Below are positions 17,858 through 26,497 of a DNA stretch of 64,000 nucleotides, in pieces (position 1 is the stretch's first letter; every line of letters begins with the position of its first letter). Both the position numbers and the translations under genes were made by a program. Below the pieces are notes generated by a model. The model worked only from the letters and a program-made list of their open reading frames with translations, had not been told where the DNA came from and did no database searches. The DNA comes from Fibrobacter sp. UBA4223 (lineage in GTDB: Bacteria; Fibrobacterota; Fibrobacteria; Fibrobacterales; Fibrobacteraceae): assembly GCA_002382975.1 (NCBI GenBank), contig DFTB01000015.1, forward strand, positions 1 through 64,000, written 5' to 3'.

Positions 17858-18913
17858 ATGAATATCAAAAAGATTGTTCTTCCCTTGATCTTGGGCTGTG
17901 CTCTTGGAGCCAATGCTGCTGACAAAGTGGTGGGTTATTATCCCTATTGGAGCCAGTATTCTCAGTTCTATCCTAAGGATATCCGTTATAATACGGTGAC
18001 CAATATCCACTATGCATCTCTTATGCCCTCCGAGGACGGATCTCTTGCCTTCGCTGATGAGAACGATGCGGAAAATTTCAAGACGTTGGTGCAGATGGCC
18101 AAGGACAACGGTGTAAAGTTGGTCATTTCCGTTGGCGGTTCTGAGGCCGAAGGCACCTTGAAGGCTATCGCATCCTCTGCCGACAATCTTAAGGCTTTTG
18201 TGGACAATGTCAATGCCTGGCTGTCAGAAAAAGGTGGCGATGGCATTGAGCTTGATTGGCAGAACCTGACCGAAGAAGATTCTGGTGATTTTGCAAAGCT
18301 ATTAGATGCCCTGAAGGAGGGCCTCGACGGCAAGATTCTTACAGCTACGGTCTATCCTGGCGTAGGGATGTCTGCCTATAAGGCCGATGTCCTTAACAAG
18401 CTCTCCTATGTGGATGTGTTTATGGCTGACCAGATGACCGAAGAATCCGAGAGTCTGGTGCCTAACCAGAGTGCCAATTCTGTTAAGGAGGCTCTGGACG
18501 CTGTAGCCGGCGCCGGAGTGAACAAGGATTTGCTGGTGCCTGTTATTTACTTGTACGGCAAATCCTTTACGGGAGCCAAGGGCCTTGGTACTAGCCATCA
18601 GGGAACAGGAAGCGGCAACGAAGGTTATCTTTCCTATGCTGAGCTTATGGGCAAGTTCGATACGCCGGACTACAAGGTGACTTTCGATGAGAACTCCAAG
18701 TCCGAAGTGGCCGTCAGCGAAACTGAATCCATCGTCTTCATGGGTATTCCCTCTGTAAAGGCTGTAGCGGAGCAGGTCAAGGAAGATGGCATGGCTGGTG
18801 TTGCGGTCTATGATCTTTCTCAAGATCATCACGAACCGATTGTTTCGCTCTTGGTGACTATCGGTTTGCAGATTCGCCCTGAAGTCAATTATAAGCCGGC
18901 CAAGAAAAAATAA
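17858..18913 (+). CDS. GH18-fold protein with altered catalytic site (probable non-enzyme)
   Basis: A 351-residue exported protein with signal MNIKKIVLPLILGCALGANA. GH18 hallmarks are present: the opening VVGYYPYWSQYSQFYPKDI, TNIHYASLMP, the SVGGSE strand and a DGIELDWQN segment. The canonical GH18 motif is DGxDxDWE. Here the middle Asp is Glu (codon 18248-18250) and the catalytic Glu is Gln (codon CAG, 18260-18262, residue 135). Loss of the acid normally abolishes chitinase activity while sugar binding can remain, as in chitinase-like lectins. It is the last gene of the six-gene operon and is followed by a strong terminator. I infer a binding subunit. The ATG at 17858 is chosen over the upstream GTG because GGTGAGGA precedes it. 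Confidence 0.85.
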   Translation: MNIKKIVLPLILGCALGANAADKVVGYYPYWSQYSQFYPKDIRYNTVTNIHYASLMPSEDGSLAFADENDAENFKTLVQMAKDNGVKLVISVGGSEAEGTLKAIASSADNLKAFVDNVNAWLSEKGGDGIELDWQNLTEEDSGDFAKLLDALKEGLDGKILTATVYPGVGMSAYKADVLNKLSYVDVFMADQMTEESESLVPNQSANSVKEALDAVAGAGVNKDLLVPVIYLYGKSFTGAKGLGTSHQGTGSGNEGYLSYAELMGKFDTPDYKVTFDENSKSEVAVSETESIVFMGIPSVKAVAEQVKEDGMAGVAVYDLSQDHHEPIVSLLVTIGLQIRPEVNYKPAKKK

Positions 18914-18961
18914 GGTTCTAACGTCATTCCGGAATGCGACTCGGAACTTGAACATCAACAC

Positions 18962-18992
18962 AAAAGCCCTAGCGTAACGCTAGGGCTTTTTG
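18962..18992. terminator. Strong bidirectional terminator ending the six-gene operon
   Basis: 13-bp perfect stem AAAAGCCCTAGCG/CGCTAGGGCTTTT with loop TAA. It also lies just downstream of the convergent GH5 gene that ends at 19011, so it can stop both transcripts. Confidence 0.92.
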
Positions 18993-19010
18993 GTTGTTTA
19001 TTGGGTTTCT

Positions 19011-21284
19011 TTACTTATTCATCCAACGGAGTGTGATCCGTTGCGATTGTTGGCGGATTCGCACCACGTAATTGCCTTGTGGAAGTCCGCTTAGTCCAAT
19101 GCTTGGCGACTTTGCTGCATCAATGGTTATCTGCTGGAATACTCTGTTTCCAATCATGTCGTAGACGTCCACATAGATGGGCTCGGGCCTATTACTGTTG
19201 ATGAGGAGTATTCCCCCGTGTACATTCGCTTTCAGTCCTTGGCCAGCGATGACAGAACTGATTGCCTCAGGAGGAGTAATCGGATTTCCGCCAGGTGTGT
19301 AGGAATTCGATGAATTAGGACTAGAGGAATTGCTAGACAAGTCCATTACTGGTGCTGTTGTATCGCCGATGGTGAAGATGACTGTCTTTTTCAGGGCTTC
19401 AATAGAATCTGTTTCGGGGATGGTCGCAACCACTGTGACAATAGCCTTGGTGTTGCCAGCAATGGCGGCATTGCCATCCTTTGTCACGTAGGGAGATGTT
19501 GATTCTCCGTCAAAAGTGTAGGTGACGGGAGAGCCGTAAGCGGATATGTCGCGGAACATATTCTCAACTCTTTCGCCAAGGGCAAACTTGTAGCTCTTTA
19601 GAGTAGACAATGTGTTCTGGGCCTTTCGGTATTCCACTATGATAGTGTCTTGCATGGCTCGATAACCAGTTGTGGCCGCAGCCGTTGCCACTATCTTCGC
19701 GGAACCGAACTTGTTCATCTGGTACATCCAGATCTGGCCTTCTTTCTGTGTGCTGGAGCATCCGGCTGCAGTGCAGCTAGATTTACCGACATCTACATAG
19801 GTCGGATCAAGGGACGTCAAGGTGTAGGTCATGCCTTGTTCCGTTTTTCCAGATGCGGGGAATGTCCATTCAATTTTTCCATCACCATCATAATCCAAGA
19901 GTCGGCTAGATCCCTTTGCCGAAGTGCAGTTTCCCTTATAACGGCATACCATATCCATGAAACCATTGATTGTCTGCCCGGCAACTCGTTGGATGGTTAC
20001 AACGGTCTGGGAGCCATCATTGCCGGTTAAGATGGAATAGCCGTAACTATGGATTGCCAGGGTCGTTCCAGAAACGGTGACTACAGACTCGTTGCTAGAC
20101 GTATAGGTGCAACCAGATTTGAGTTTTCCGGAAAGGGTGCTTTCCGTCTCCTTGGCAACGATATGTGTGGCAGCGCAACTACCGCTGCGCTTGCCTTTGG
20201 TGAGCGAATCGGCCCAGGTTCTAGCGTTTTTGGTAAGGTATGACTTCACGATGCTTCCAGATGCCGTCAGCGTGGCCTCATTGAGGTCTTTTTCTGTGGT
20301 CAGGGTTGAACCGCCGTCAAAAAAGGCGGACTTTTCGGATTTGTTGTCGATGTGGCTGGTTTTTTGACGAAGGCTCCAGTTACAGTTGGGAATATTTTTC
20401 TGGTCCATATAGCTGGTCCATTCGCTGGTGGCACTGGTGTTGGGGTCACCATCGCCGTCAGCGTTGGTGGTGCCCCATTCACTGATGAACACAGGGTATC
20501 CTTTGTTCAGGGCGGATTCAATATTGCCGCTATAGCTGCCTTTGCTGTGGGTGGCGGCATAGAAATGGAATACGTAGGCGATATTCTTTGCACTCACCGG
20601 GTCACTAGCGCCCTGCTGGGGATTCTGAGACCAAACAGGTGTACCAACAATAATCAGGTTGTCGGTGTTTTTGCGGATAGACGCCGAGACCGTGTTGGCG
20701 TAGCTTTTGATGTTTCCCCAGTTTCCACCGCTTCCGTTTACGGGCTCGTTGTAGATTTCATAAATGATATTGGGAACGTCTTTGTATTTTGCGGAAATTT
20801 TGGAGAAGAATGAATTTGCAAGGGATGTTTCGTAGTGGGCTCGGTGGCTATGCCAGTCTACGATGATGTACACGTCGTTTTCGATGGCTGCGGCAACCAT
20901 CCTGTCCAGTATACCCTCCATTCCACCAGGGTTTCCCTTGTAGGAGCTGCTCGCATCGATGGCATTGGAAGTCCCGCCGTCAGAGTTGTAGTATTCAATG
21001 CCCATAGCAAAGCGGAACACGTCAATTTTCAGGTTATCCGTGGCCCAGTCAATGACGGTCTTGTTATAGTAGGGTTCACCAGTAGCATCGGACCAGAAGA
21101 GACTCATGCCGCGGAGCATGGCTTGTGCGCCGTTCTTTGCACCGACTATCTTGTTGCCGTTTGTGTGCAAGGCTCCGTAATAGGATACGGGACCTACTTT
21201 TTTTGGGGTTACGTCCGTGGCATCCGCGAAAAGGAGCGCTGATGTAGCTGCCAAAGTAAATAAAACTTTACAAATCGTTTTCAT
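19011..21284 (-). CDS. GH5 endoglucanase with Ig-like modules and T9SS-type sorting tail
   Basis: A 757-residue secreted cellulase. The start at 21284 gives signal MKTICKVLFTLAATSALLFA with AGGA upstream; the frame continues to 21308 without support. The catalytic domain (about 27-330) has the GH5 subfamily-2-like pattern: LRGMSLFWSDA, IIVDWHSH, E180 in YEIYNEPVNG (acid/base) and E269 in VFISEWGTT (nucleophile). Residues 375-650 are beta-rich, with Cys pairs and Ig-like repeats (KLKSGCTYTSSNESVVTVSG type). A Ser/Pro/Asn linker leads to a final 70 residues, VYVDVYDMIGNRVFQQ-like text ending SQRITLRWMNK, that match the type IX secretion C-terminal domain. It would therefore reach the surface by a different route from the lipoprotein cellulases. 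Confidence 0.92.
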   Translation of the reverse strand: MKTICKVLFTLAATSALLFADATDVTPKKVGPVSYYGALHTNGNKIVGAKNGAQAMLRGMSLFWSDATGEPYYNKTVIDWATDNLKIDVFRFAMGIEYYNSDGGTSNAIDASSSYKGNPGGMEGILDRMVAAAIENDVYIIVDWHSHRAHYETSLANSFFSKISAKYKDVPNIIYEIYNEPVNGSGGNWGNIKSYANTVSASIRKNTDNLIIVGTPVWSQNPQQGASDPVSAKNIAYVFHFYAATHSKGSYSGNIESALNKGYPVFISEWGTTNADGDGDPNTSATSEWTSYMDQKNIPNCNWSLRQKTSHIDNKSEKSAFFDGGSTLTTEKDLNEATLTASGSIVKSYLTKNARTWADSLTKGKRSGSCAATHIVAKETESTLSGKLKSGCTYTSSNESVVTVSGTTLAIHSYGYSILTGNDGSQTVVTIQRVAGQTINGFMDMVCRYKGNCTSAKGSSRLLDYDGDGKIEWTFPASGKTEQGMTYTLTSLDPTYVDVGKSSCTAAGCSSTQKEGQIWMYQMNKFGSAKIVATAAATTGYRAMQDTIIVEYRKAQNTLSTLKSYKFALGERVENMFRDISAYGSPVTYTFDGESTSPYVTKDGNAAIAGNTKAIVTVVATIPETDSIEALKKTVIFTIGDTTAPVMDLSSNSSSPNSSNSYTPGGNPITPPEAISSVIAGQGLKANVHGGILLINSNRPEPIYVDVYDMIGNRVFQQITIDAAKSPSIGLSGLPQGNYVVRIRQQSQRITLRWMNK

Positions 21285-21377
21285 ATGAGAAATCCATCCT
21301 ATTGGCATAAAAATATATATCTTATGTGGAAATAAATGCCTAAAGGATGTAATAAATAAGTTTCACGCTGTAAACAA

Positions 21378-21391
21378 GTGGCCTAGGCCAC
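21378..21391. promoter_or_regulatory. 14-bp perfect palindrome centred on CCTAGG
   Basis: GTGGCCTAGGCCAC lies in the divergent region between the GH5 gene starting at 21284 and the jelly-roll gene at 21514. It has no T run. Like the 9490 palindrome it is centred on CCTAGG, but the outer half-sites differ, so a shared regulator is only a possibility. The rest of 21285-21513 is AT-rich and carries a TATATT box about 40 bases before the plus-strand gene. Confidence 0.4.
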
Positions 21392-21513
21392 AAGAAGACC
21401 GTAATTTGGACTTTGTAAAATTATTTTTTGAGTTTTTCAACCCTTTTTCTAAAAAAAAAGAGTATATTTGAGAGCAAACCCGCCCATATTGGGCATAACA
21501 AAGAGAGAGAACT

Positions 21514-22551
21514 ATGAAAAAGCAAATTATTCTTGCCTCTGCAGCCTTGACTGCCGCTGCATTTGGCTTCGAAACATGGGTCGGTGGTGTCGCTGGTTCC
21601 TACCAGGTGAATACTGGTTTCGGCAATGCTGATCCGGAACTGAACAAGGCCGGCTACTGGTTTGATTATGCTGACGATGCTGATGGTGGTAAGTCCAGTG
21701 TTACCTGGCCGACTGGCAAGGGTAACGAGTATTCCACTGACGCTTTGGATCCCATTATTGACCTGTGCCAGGGTGTTTGCGGTACCATCACCTTGAATAA
21801 GGGTACTCTGACTTACGACCCGTTCGTCGGTATCGGCTTCAACGTTGCCGGTGAAAATGGTGAAACAGCTGATGTTACCTCTTGGGGTGGCATTTGCATT
21901 GCCTATGACTTTACTGGAACGGGCGCTAAGGCTACTCTTGAACTTGGCCTTGGTGACGCTGGTGATGCCGCAATCGGTAGCGCCAACCCCGCCGCAACCC
22001 TTAAGGTCGGTACTGGCAACAATGACACCTTCTCCTGGTCTGACTTTAAGCAGCCGGGTTGGGAAAAGGCCGATCAGAAGATCGAGACTTCCGAAGCAAT
22101 CACCAAGCTGGTTGCCGTGAAGTTCAAGGTCCAGGGTAAGGATGGTTCTTATCAGTTCAACATCATGTCTATCGGTCCTGCTAGCGGTGGTTCTTGTAAG
22201 GTTACTGGCGGTAGCGGCACTACTCCGTCTGGTAACGGTGGTACGACTCCGGGTGGCGAAACTACTCCGGGTGGCGAAACTACTCCGGGTGGCACGACTC
22301 CGGGTGGCACGACTCCGGCTGCAATCGGTGACTTCTCTGTGTCTACTGCCAAGGCTATCCTCTCTGGCCGCACCCTTTCCTTCTCTGGCATCTCCAATGC
22401 CAAGGTGGAAATCCTGAACCTCCAGGGTCAGATCGTGATGAAGGGCTCTGCCGCTTCTTCCATGAACCTGATGGGTCTGGATGCCGGTGTTTACATGGTT
22501 CGCATTGCCGGCAAGGCTGTGAACATGAGCCAGAAGATCCTGGTGAAGTAA
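21514..22551 (+). CDS. Secreted jelly-roll (CBM-like) protein with Thr-Pro-Gly linker and T9SS-type tail
   Basis: A 345-residue secreted protein. Signal peptide MKKQIILASAALTAAAFGFE is followed by a beta-sandwich domain (about 20-225) with ETWVGGVAGSYQVNTGFGN, a Cys pair in LCQGVCG, SWGGICIAYDFTG and FNIMSIGP. The pattern resembles carbohydrate-binding modules of the CBM11/CBM4-like type, but no family is certain. A Gly-Thr-Pro repeat linker (about 243-270) leads to a C-terminal domain, KVEILNLQGQIVMKG to NMSQKILVK, typical of type IX secretion cargo (the LQGQ and LDAGVYMVRI pattern). There is no catalytic signature. The codon usage suggests high expression. It is divergent from the GH5 gene at 21284 and followed by a terminator. 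A role as a surface cellulose-binding protein is inferred. Confidence 0.75.
   Translation: MKKQIILASAALTAAAFGFETWVGGVAGSYQVNTGFGNADPELNKAGYWFDYADDADGGKSSVTWPTGKGNEYSTDALDPIIDLCQGVCGTITLNKGTLTYDPFVGIGFNVAGENGETADVTSWGGICIAYDFTGTGAKATLELGLGDAGDAAIGSANPAATLKVGTGNNDTFSWSDFKQPGWEKADQKIETSEAITKLVAVKFKVQGKDGSYQFNIMSIGPASGGSCKVTGGSGTTPSGNGGTTPGGETTPGGETTPGGTTPGGTTPAAIGDFSVSTAKAILSGRTLSFSGISNAKVEILNLQGQIVMKGSAASSMNLMGLDAGVYMVRIAGKAVNMSQKILVK
22240..22317 (+). repeat. In-frame tandem repeat coding the Thr-Pro-Gly-Gly linker
   Basis: Consecutive units: one short GGTACGACTCCG, two identical 18-mers GGTGGCGAAACTACTCCG, then two identical 15-mers GGTGGCACGACTCCG. Unit lengths are multiples of three, so copy-number change keeps the frame and alters only linker length. 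Confidence 0.9.
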
Positions 22552-22575
22552 TCACGGAACACATCTAGTTTCTTT

Positions 22576-22607
22576 GAGGGGGAGTTTTCACTCCCTCTCT
22601 TTTTTTT
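22576..22607 (+). terminator. Terminator after the jelly-roll gene
   Basis: 10-bp stem GAGGGGGAGT/ACTCCCTCTC (one wobble), loop TTTC, followed by eight T. Confidence 0.88.
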
Positions 22608-22672
22608 ATTACAACTTTGATTTGACCCTCCTTTTTATATATATTTAATGCAATAACTCAATGAGGATTCTT

Positions 22673-24034
22673 ATGAATTTGAAAAAGCTTTTGTGGCCCA
22701 TGCTTTGCGCTATGTTGGCAATGACTGTGGCTTGCTCATCTGACAGTACCTCTCCATCGGATCCCAGTACACCGGGTGGGGACCCGAATCCGGGAACTAC
22801 TCCTCCGGAAGGAAACGGAAACGGAGCCTACGTTTCTCCGGTGGCCTTGGCATCATCTGCCGATAAGAATGTTGCGGCTACGGTGTATAATAGTTGGCGG
22901 GACTTTCACTTTGTAACTAAGGCTGCAGAGTCTTCGTATTATCAAAGTATTGCCAAAAATTTTGAAACTGTTTTTGGTAACTACAACCCGGTGGGTCGAG
23001 TCGTTTGGTCTGCTCAAACCGGAGGCTACAAAACAGTTTGCCAGGTGGATACTGACAACCGCTTCATGACGACTCGCGGGTGCACCGTGTCTGAAGGTGT
23101 TGGTTACGGCATGCTTTTGAGTTATTTCCAGGGTGATACGGAAACCTACAATGCCTTGTGGAATTTTTCTCGCGGTCTAAGGGCTTATACGGGTTCGCCG
23201 TTTACCCCCTGGATTACGCTGAGCTTTACATATGAAGTTATTGACTATTCCAGTGCAACCGATGCTGACCTGGATATTGCTACTTCCTTGATCTTGATGC
23301 ATTATAAGACGGGCAGTCAAGACTACCTGAATGATGCTTTGACAATCATCAATGGAATCTGGAATGCAGAAATAGAGCAGACCAGCTTGCTGTTGCTTTC
23401 GGGTGACACGGATACATGGAAAAAAGATCCGACGTTTAACTTGAGCTATTTCTCTCCTGTTGCCATACGTTTGTTCGCCATGGTGGATAACAGCCACAAC
23501 TGGAACGGTGTGCTGGATAATATGTATGCTTACATGAAGAAGGTCCAGGATGCGGGTACCGGTGTGTTCCCCGACTGGAGCGATGCTTCGGGTGCTGCTA
23601 AAAATCCTCCGAACAGCTCTGCGAAAAATACATACTGGCTGTTCGATAAGGAATCGGTTCGTATCCCGTGGCGAATCGCTTGGGATTACTACTGGTTCCA
23701 GGATGAACGTGCCAAGGCCATCTTGGATAAGCTGAATGCCTTCATTTCTGATCCGTCTAGGGCTAATGGCGATCCGTCTAGCTTGGCTCTTGCCACAAGC
23801 TATTCTTGGAATACATCCGTTGGTGCAGATAAGAAGGGCGGCTCTGCCATTCCTAGCCAGTGGCTTGCTGCATGGTGCCTTACGGGCATTTCTGGTAACA
23901 CTGACTGGTTGAATAAGTGCACGGCTTCGGTCAACCAAAAGACCCCCTCCAATAGTACAACTAGTTATTTCCCGGATATCTTGCTTTCTATGTACAGCCA
24001 GTTGCTGAATGGTTTGTATCAGCGTCCGTTCTAA
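22673..24034 (+). CDS. GH8 endoglucanase lipoprotein
   Basis: A 453-residue family 8 glycoside hydrolase, an inverting endo-acting enzyme on cellulose or related beta-glucans with an (alpha/alpha)6 barrel. The ATG at 22673 is preferred because TGAGGA lies 7 bases upstream. It gives a lipoprotein signal ending in TVAC (C21), followed by a Ser/Pro/Gly linker to about residue 52. Family residues visible are the acid E141 in GCTVSEGVGYGML and Asp in SSATDADLDIAT (about 197-201), plus VRIPWRIAWDYYWF, which lines the cleft. The lipid anchor suggests the outer membrane. It stands alone, with terminators on both sides, and complements the GH5 enzymes in the same island. Confidence 0.92.
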   Translation: MNLKKLLWPMLCAMLAMTVACSSDSTSPSDPSTPGGDPNPGTTPPEGNGNGAYVSPVALASSADKNVAATVYNSWRDFHFVTKAAESSYYQSIAKNFETVFGNYNPVGRVVWSAQTGGYKTVCQVDTDNRFMTTRGCTVSEGVGYGMLLSYFQGDTETYNALWNFSRGLRAYTGSPFTPWITLSFTYEVIDYSSATDADLDIATSLILMHYKTGSQDYLNDALTIINGIWNAEIEQTSLLLLSGDTDTWKKDPTFNLSYFSPVAIRLFAMVDNSHNWNGVLDNMYAYMKKVQDAGTGVFPDWSDASGAAKNPPNSSAKNTYWLFDKESVRIPWRIAWDYYWFQDERAKAILDKLNAFISDPSRANGDPSSLALATSYSWNTSVGADKKGGSAIPSQWLAAWCLTGISGNTDWLNKCTASVNQKTPSNSTTSYFPDILLSMYSQLLNGLYQRPF

Positions 24035-24054
24035 GCGGAGATAGTCTTAGAAAG

Positions 24055-24088
24055 AAAACACCTCGACATGTGTCGAGGTGTTTTTTTT
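24055..24088. terminator. Very strong terminator between GH8 and the AAA+ gene
   Basis: 14-bp perfect stem AAAACACCTCGACA/TGTCGAGGTGTTTT with a 2-base spacer, followed by T. It is symmetric, so it can also serve the convergent AAA+ gene ending at 24105. Confidence 0.92.
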
Positions 24089-24104
24089 CACGGAGGTGTT
24101 ATGG

Positions 24105-26444
24105 TTACAGTCCCATGCGGCGTCCTTCGCGGGTATCCTTGCTGTTGATTTCGTGCTCCAGCGCCTGCAAGATGTTTTCTGGAGTCTTTTCGGCATCGTC
24201 CAGGAACCGGAAGGAACTATAGACGGCGTTGAAATCCCCAGGAGCAAGGGCCTTCAGGTTGCGGGCTTCGGCAGGGCAGGGGATACCTGCGAAAAAGGCG
24301 TTCCACAGGGTCTCGATTCCTTCGGGCTTCAGGTAGTTGAACTTGACCTTCAGTGCGAAGCGCCTACGGGAAGCTTGGTCCAGGTTGCCGTTGAAGTTGG
24401 TGGCGGCAATGAAGATTCCCTTGAAGTTTTCCATCTGAGTCAGCAGTTCGTTGACCTGGGAAACCTCCCAGGTGTGGTTGGCACCGCCTCTTTCCTGGAG
24501 CATACTGTCGGCCTCGTCCAAGAAGAGAATGGCCTTCTTGTCTTCGGCCTCCCGGAACATGGCCCGGATTTTCTTTTCGGTTTCGCCTACGAAACAGCCC
24601 AGAATGTCGCTGGCCTTGCGGATCAGCAGTTTACGCCCAAGGTTTCTAGCGACGTATTTTGCAAGTTCCGTCTTGCCGGTGCCTGGGGCACCGTAGAACA
24701 GCACGTTCAGCGAATCCGGGCGGTCACTGTCCCGCATGGTTTTCCACTTGTCGTCAAAGGACTTGAGAACCCTTTGGATGCGTTCCAAATTGTTGTCGAT
24801 GTTCAGCACGTCCAGCATGTATTTGGGCGAATGGGATTCCTTGTCCCGGCTGGCGTATTCCAGAGGGAGCCCCATCAGGTCGGCCTGGGCCGTGGCGATC
24901 TGACGGACAACGGTGGAGGTGTCGAAGGAACAGCCCGACTCTTTCAGCATCTTGGCGCCCGAAATAGCCTGGGTGATACCGCCTGCTGTGATGGGGAATT
25001 CGGTGGCAAATGTTTCTACCATGTCGGGGGAGAGCAGGTCTTCGGCCTTCTGCTCCTTGATGACGGAGTTCCAGATTTCAAGGCGCGTTTCTGCATCGGG
25101 CCTTTCGAATTGTATCGAATAGTCGAACCGGCGTAGAGAACTAGCCTCGATATACTGGGTTTCGTTAGAAATCCAGATGACTGGAACCTTGATCTGTTCC
25201 AGGAAAAAGTTGAGGGCCCCTTTTTCGCAAGAATTCAAGATAAGGTCGGCTTCGTCCACTAACAGAATGACTTTTTGGTTGTTGAACTTGTTGGCTGCAA
25301 AGAGGACGCTCCCCATGCGTTCGGAAAGAACGGAATTGTTGCGGCAACCCTTATGAGACCCTTCGGTACGCACGACAGTCATAACAAGTGGGCGGCCCAG
25401 CTCCTTGGCGATGGATTTAGCAAGTTCCGTCTTGCCCGTTCCTTCGACTCCATACAGGAAAATGTTCAGCCCCTTGCCAGCGGGGTTGTTTTTGAGCATC
25501 TCGTACATCAGTTCCACTTCGGGCTTGCCCCGGCTCAGTTCGCTATAAGGGACACAATTGCCCTGATAGGTCTGGCAGTATAGGGAATCCAGGTCGTCGC
25601 CGGAACTGCCGTCCAAAAAGAACCCGATACGTCGGGAAATATCCAGGTCCTCTTCAAGGATGTGCATTTTTTTCAAGGTCCCGTCGTTGGAGAGAGTTTT
25701 CTCGATATCCACATTTGGGTAAAGCCTTGGGAAAATCTCGATGACGCTTGTACTACCAAAGCGGTTCTGGGTTTTCAAATGCCCGCAGAGGTGTTCGCAG
25801 ATTTCCTTGTTGAAAAAAATCCATGCGAAAAGAGCGATTTCCATTTCTTGTTCGGAAAGGTTGAAGGTCTTTTTGAGGATTTTGATGCGCCTGAGGAACG
25901 AGTCCTCTTTTTTTTCGGCATGATCGGTCAAAATTTTGACCAGCTCTCCTTGGAAACTGTCATAGAATATTTTTTTTGCAGTTCCGTCAAAGATAGATTC
26001 GTTGTCTAGATATTTACCTCCAATTCTACTGGCTTCGCAATGGTCGTCATGACCCTCGATGAAATTTCTGATAGCGTTAATAGTCTTTTTACGCCTGTTG
26101 TAGGCCACGGGCATGCTGTAATCGTTTTGGAATCCATCATCTTCGTCTTCAAAATCGAATTCCTCAACAGGAAATTTTTTAGGGTGGACGGCTTTTTTCT
26201 GGGTGGATTCCGTAATTTTATTTCGGGATTCAAAATGGTGCATGACATCGGTCAGCACGTTTTCGGCATTTTTTCGGGGCAAAATACTGAGACTGTCTTC
26301 TGCGTCGGGCCTTCTTTTTTCGCAACGGAGGGCCCGGAGCCAATATTCATACCCCTTGAGCACGATAAAGTTGAGTTGGACCTCGCTAGCCGAAAAATCC
26401 TCATCGAGGGCCTTGAGCACATTCTTAAAATACGTTTTTGCCAT
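24105..26444 (-). CDS. Double AAA+ ATPase, paralogue 2
   Basis: A 779-residue cytosolic protein with two AAA+ modules after a helical N-terminal region of about 300 residues. Module 1 has Walker A GVEGTGKTELAKS (near 332), Walker B VILLVDEAD and an arginine-finger-like SSLRRFD. Module 2 has GAPGTGKTELAKY (near 584), AILFLDEADSMLQERGG and ASRRRFALKVKF. Both modules therefore look competent to bind and hydrolyse ATP. The second resembles the CDC48/FtsH-type classical clade. The ATG follows GAAAGGAG. It lies 53 bases downstream of a homologous gene on the same strand. There is no protease domain, membrane segment or sensor domain, so the substrate is unknown; an unfoldase or remodelling role is inferred from the family. 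Confidence 0.8.
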   Translation of the reverse strand: MAKTYFKNVLKALDEDFSASEVQLNFIVLKGYEYWLRALRCEKRRPDAEDSLSILPRKNAENVLTDVMHHFESRNKITESTQKKAVHPKKFPVEEFDFEDEDDGFQNDYSMPVAYNRRKKTINAIRNFIEGHDDHCEASRIGGKYLDNESIFDGTAKKIFYDSFQGELVKILTDHAEKKEDSFLRRIKILKKTFNLSEQEMEIALFAWIFFNKEICEHLCGHLKTQNRFGSTSVIEIFPRLYPNVDIEKTLSNDGTLKKMHILEEDLDISRRIGFFLDGSSGDDLDSLYCQTYQGNCVPYSELSRGKPEVELMYEMLKNNPAGKGLNIFLYGVEGTGKTELAKSIAKELGRPLVMTVVRTEGSHKGCRNNSVLSERMGSVLFAANKFNNQKVILLVDEADLILNSCEKGALNFFLEQIKVPVIWISNETQYIEASSLRRFDYSIQFERPDAETRLEIWNSVIKEQKAEDLLSPDMVETFATEFPITAGGITQAISGAKMLKESGCSFDTSTVVRQIATAQADLMGLPLEYASRDKESHSPKYMLDVLNIDNNLERIQRVLKSFDDKWKTMRDSDRPDSLNVLFYGAPGTGKTELAKYVARNLGRKLLIRKASDILGCFVGETEKKIRAMFREAEDKKAILFLDEADSMLQERGGANHTWEVSQVNELLTQMENFKGIFIAATNFNGNLDQASRRRFALKVKFNYLKPEGIETLWNAFFAGIPCPAEARNLKALAPGDFNAVYSSFRFLDDAEKTPENILQALEHEINSKDTREGRRMGL

Positions 26445-26497
26445 AAAATCTCCTTTCTATATATCGCTTTGAGGGTATGGGTTGTAAAGACTTTTTC

